Shown one piece after another: positions 61,706 to 64,000 of a stretch of DNA of 64,000 bases. A program made the position numbers and the translations under genes. The number at the start of each line of letters is the position of its first letter. The first letter of the stretch is position 1. Source of the DNA: Streptomyces sp. ACA25 (lineage in GTDB: Bacteria; Actinomycetota; Actinomycetes; Streptomycetales; Streptomycetaceae); the NCBI RefSeq assembly GCF_028200735.1, contig NZ_JAQKPV010000005.1:186001-250000 (forward strand). The letters are read 5' to 3'. The notes below the pieces were generated by a model. It worked only from the letters and a program-made list of their open reading frames with translations, was not told where the DNA came from and made no database searches.

Positions 61706-62643
61706 CAGGGAGTGGCCTTTCGGAGGGGTACCGGGTGGTCAGGTGACGGGGCAGGCTGCGGGGGCGTGCCCGGGACGACGAGCGGTCCGCCGGTCACGGG
61801 GTCGGGGATGATGACGGAGTTCAGGCCGAAGACCTCGCGGACCAGGTCCGTGGTGACGATGTCGGCGGGCGGGCCCTCCGCGACGATCCGGCCGTCCTTC
61901 ATGGCGACCAGATGGCCGGCGTAGCGGGCGGCCTGGTTCAGGTCGTGCAGCACCATGACGACGGTGCGTCCCTCGGCGTGGTTGAGCTGCCGCACCAGGT
62001 CCAGCACCTCCATCTGGTGGGCGATGTCGAGGTACGTGGTGGGCTCGTCGAGCAGCAGCAGGTCGGTCTCCTGGGCCAGGGCGAGGGCGATCCACACCCG
62101 CTGCCGCTGGCCGCCGGACAGTTCGTCCACCGGCCGGTCGGCGAGCACGGTGACGTCGGTGCGGGCCATGGCCCGGTTCACGGCCTGTTCGTCGGCCTCG
62201 GACCACTGCTGCCACCAGTGCTGGTGGGGCTGCCGGCCGCGGGCGACGAGGTCGGCGACGGTGATGGCCTCGGGCGCCACGGGGGACTGCGGCAGCAGCC
62301 CGATGGCGCGGGCGATCTGCCGGGTGGGGGTGCGGTCCAGCTCCCGGCCGTCGAGCAGCACCGCACCGCCGCGGGGCTTCAGCAGCCGGCCGAGGGCGCG
62401 CAGGGTGGTGGACTTGCCGCAGGCGTTGGGGCCGACGATGACGGTGACCTCGCCGTCCGGGACGGCCAGGTCGAGCGTGTCGACGACGGTGCGGGCGTCG
62501 TAGCCCAGGGTCAGCTCGCGGGCGGTGAGGCGGGACGGGCGGGCGGAGCCGGTCGCAGGGGCGGGGGCAGGGGCGGGGGCAGGGAGGGGGTCGGGGGCCG
62601 GCGGGTCGGTCGTGGCGGATGCCGGCGGCGGGTTCGCGGTCAT
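61705..62643 (-). CDS. iron-siderophore ABC ATPase
   Basis: 312 residues. About 35 Pro/Ala-rich residues precede the ATPase. Walker [10 protein letters not shown], signature LSGGQRQRV, Walker [13 protein letters not shown], and the FecE-type D-loop and [11 protein letters not shown]. Tightly coupled with the permease upstream (ATGA overlap at 62643-62640) and with the binding protein downstream. Confidence 0.92.
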   Translation of the reverse strand: MTANPPPASATTDPPAPDPLPAPAPAPAPATGSARPSRLTARELTLGYDARTVVDTLDLAVPDGEVTVIVGPNACGKSTTLRALGRLLKPRGGAVLLDGRELDRTPTRQIARAIGLLPQSPVAPEAITVADLVARGRQPHQHWWQQWSEADEQAVNRAMARTDVTVLADRPVDELSGGQRQRVWIALALAQETDLLLLDEPTTYLDIAHQMEVLDLVRQLNHAEGRTVVMVLHDLNQAARYAGHLVAMKDGRIVAEGPPADIVTTDLVREVFGLNSVIIPDPVTGGPLVVPGTPPQPAPSPDHPVPLRKATP

Positions 62644-63746
62644 GCCTTGCCTCCGGTGCGGTTGTTGACGATGAGCCACAGCAGGTACGGCGCGCCGATG
62701 GCGGCGGTCAGGACGCCGACGGGCAGCTCGACGGGGAAGAAGAGCAGGCGGGCAAGCAGGTCGCCGAGAACGACGATGAACGCCCCGGCGAGCGCCGAGC
62801 AGAGCAGCGGGATCTGTGCGGTGCGGGTCAGCCGGCGGGCGATCTGCGGGGCGAGCAGAGCCACGAAGTCGACCGGTCCGGCGGCTCCGGTGGCGAGCGC
62901 GGCCAGCACGACGCCGAGCCCGGCCAGCCCCAGCCGGGTGCGGCCGAGCCGAACGCCCAGCGCGGTGGCGGTGTCGTCGTCGAGGGAGACGGTGCGCTGG
63001 GCGCGGGCCGCCCACAGCACGGCGGGCAGCAGCACCAGCAGCGCCAGGCCGAGCGGGACGGCGTGATCCCAGCCGCGGCCGTTGAGTGAGCCGGTCATCC
63101 ATACCTTGGCCTGCTGGGCGGCGAACTGGTCGCCCTTGGTGAGGAACAGCTGGGTGACGGAGCGCAGCGCGACGGCGAAGCCGATCCCGATGAGCACGAA
63201 CCGCGCGGCGTGCAGCCCGCCGCGCCAGGCGAAGGCGTAGACGAGCCCGGCGGCCAGCAGCCCGCCGGTGATGGACAGGTACGGCAGCACGGCCGCGGAG
63301 GCCAGGCCGAAGGTCATGGCGCCGACCGTCACGGCGGCGGCCCCGTGAGTGACGCCGATGATGTCGGGGCTGGCCAGCGGGTTGCGGGCGACGGTCTGGA
63401 TCAGTGCCCCGGCGATCCCGAGGGCGGCCCCGACCAGGAGGCCGACGACGAGGCGCGGCAGCCGCAGCCGCCCGACCAGCAGCTCGTGCTCGGAGGGCAG
63501 GCCGAGGACGACCCGGACGACGTCGGCGGGGGAGACGGTGGTCTGCCCGACGGACAGCCCGGCGACGCAGGCGGCGGCCAGCAGCACGGCCAGCGCGCCG
63601 GCCACCAGTGCCGCCCGGCGGTGCAGCAGGAACGACGCCCGGCCGGCCCGTACCAGGGTGTACCCGGTGGGGCGGACCGGTCCTGCGGGCCGGGAGTGAG
63701 CGGGGGAAGCAGCCCTGGAGGCGGGGGCGGCGGGGGGTGTGGTCAT
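62640..63746 (-). CDS. iron-siderophore ABC permease
   Basis: 368 residues of the FecCD family: [37 protein letters not shown] at its core in pieces, [19 protein letters not shown] loop ([18 protein letters not shown]), and the last helices [20 protein letters not shown]. About nine helices. ATGA overlap with the second permease at 63746-63743. Confidence 0.9.
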   Translation of the reverse strand: MTTPPAAPASRAASPAHSRPAGPVRPTGYTLVRAGRASFLLHRRAALVAGALAVLLAAACVAGLSVGQTTVSPADVVRVVLGLPSEHELLVGRLRLPRLVVGLLVGAALGIAGALIQTVARNPLASPDIIGVTHGAAAVTVGAMTFGLASAAVLPYLSITGGLLAAGLVYAFAWRGGLHAARFVLIGIGFAVALRSVTQLFLTKGDQFAAQQAKVWMTGSLNGRGWDHAVPLGLALLVLLPAVLWAARAQRTVSLDDDTATALGVRLGRTRLGLAGLGVVLAALATGAAGPVDFVALLAPQIARRLTRTAQIPLLCSALAGAFIVVLGDLLARLLFFPVELPVGVLTAAIGAPYLLWLIVNNRTGGKA

Positions 63747-64000
63747 GCGGCGGCCACTCTGCTGCGGCGGACCAGGGCGATGAGGAAGGGGACGCCGATC
63801 AGGGCCGTCATGACTCCGGCGGGCACTTCCGAGGGCGGGAAGATCACCCGGCCGATGACGTCCGACACCAGCAGGATGACCGGGCCGAGCAGGGCGGAGA
63901 GCGGGAGCAGCCAGCGGTGGCCGCTGCCCACCAGGGCCCGGGCGAGGTGCGGGACGGCGAGGCCGACGAAGGCGATGGGCCCGGCCGCGGCGACGGCCAC
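63743..64000 (-). CDS. iron-siderophore ABC permease, C-terminal part
   Basis: The frame runs to the window end and the N-terminus is outside. Visible residues carry the FecCD loop [18 protein letters not shown] and the terminal helices [24 protein letters not shown]. With the next gene it forms the two-permease channel. The promoter, and any iron box, lies outside the window. Confidence 0.9.
   Translation of the reverse strand: MAVAAAGPIAFVGLAVPHLARALVGSGHRWLLPLSALLGPVILLVSDVIGRVIFPPSEVPAGVMTALIGVPFLIALVRRSRVAAA

Overview
The window is high-GC DNA (about 72% by eye) with GTG starts, GTGA/ATGA stop-start overlaps, strongly GC-biased third codon positions and gene families typical of Streptomyces: XRE/DUF5753 regulators with DUF397 partners, HelR-like ATPase, short-prodomain streptogrisin proteases, the XPB helicase with its WYL-less helicase-associated partner, and Pst transport under PHO boxes. 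I read it as chromosomal DNA of a streptomycete. No rRNA, tRNA, CRISPR array or intact transposase was seen.

Layout. 1-8.3 kb: end of cutC, an SDR-type oxidoreductase, helR, a small secreted protein, the XPB-type helicase, a fused epimerase/hydrolase gene and its TetR regulator with a mirrored operator. 8.5-12.1 kb: a streptomycete regulatory island (flavoprotein, RsbW-like ATPase, XRE and DUF397). 12.3-21.3 kb: large catalase, an APH(6)-like kinase, a lysine-2,3-aminomutase-family radical SAM enzyme, the helicase-associated protein, GNAT and a lipoprotein. 21.3-24.4 kb: an arsenic resistance locus (arsO-acr3-arsR divergent from arsC) with a clear operator. 25.3-31.2 kb: pstSCAB, then a second pstB coupled to a response regulator whose receiver has lost the phosphoacceptor Asp, behind a PHO box.

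32.4-33.9 kb holds the most interesting locus: a HicA-like small protein, an HTH DNA-binding protein with an 18-bp palindrome in front of it, and a SecB-like chaperone resembling mycobacterial Rv1957. This is the gene order of a toxin-antitoxin-chaperone (TAC) system, with an unusual toxin and antitoxin. 34.3-40.3 kb: three paralogous secreted serine proteases interrupted by an aroA (EPSP synthase) fragment, an orphan ArsR and a MOSC protein. The aroA scrap beside arsR suggests a decayed arseno-organic cluster. 40.3-45.6 kb: TetR/FAD monooxygenase pair and a three-gene sugar ABC importer with a CGAAA-N-TTTCG operator but no LacI gene nearby.

46.6-56 kb is a decaying accessory island. It has two copies of an XRE+DUF397 module (1.1 kb direct repeats, one copy frameshifted), a separate decayed XRE gene, an hsdR restriction subunit split into two frameshifted halves on either side of a 4.1-kb unit, a DUF3494 ice-binding-like protein with IPT repeats and no signal peptide, and a scrap duplicated from a gene 8 kb away. 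56-58.7 kb: a polyprenyl synthase and a class I terpene synthase whose reading frames would join into one bifunctional protein if a single C were removed from a CCCC run. 58.9-64 kb: potassium channel, AlkB-like dioxygenase, and an iron-siderophore importer running off the end of the window.
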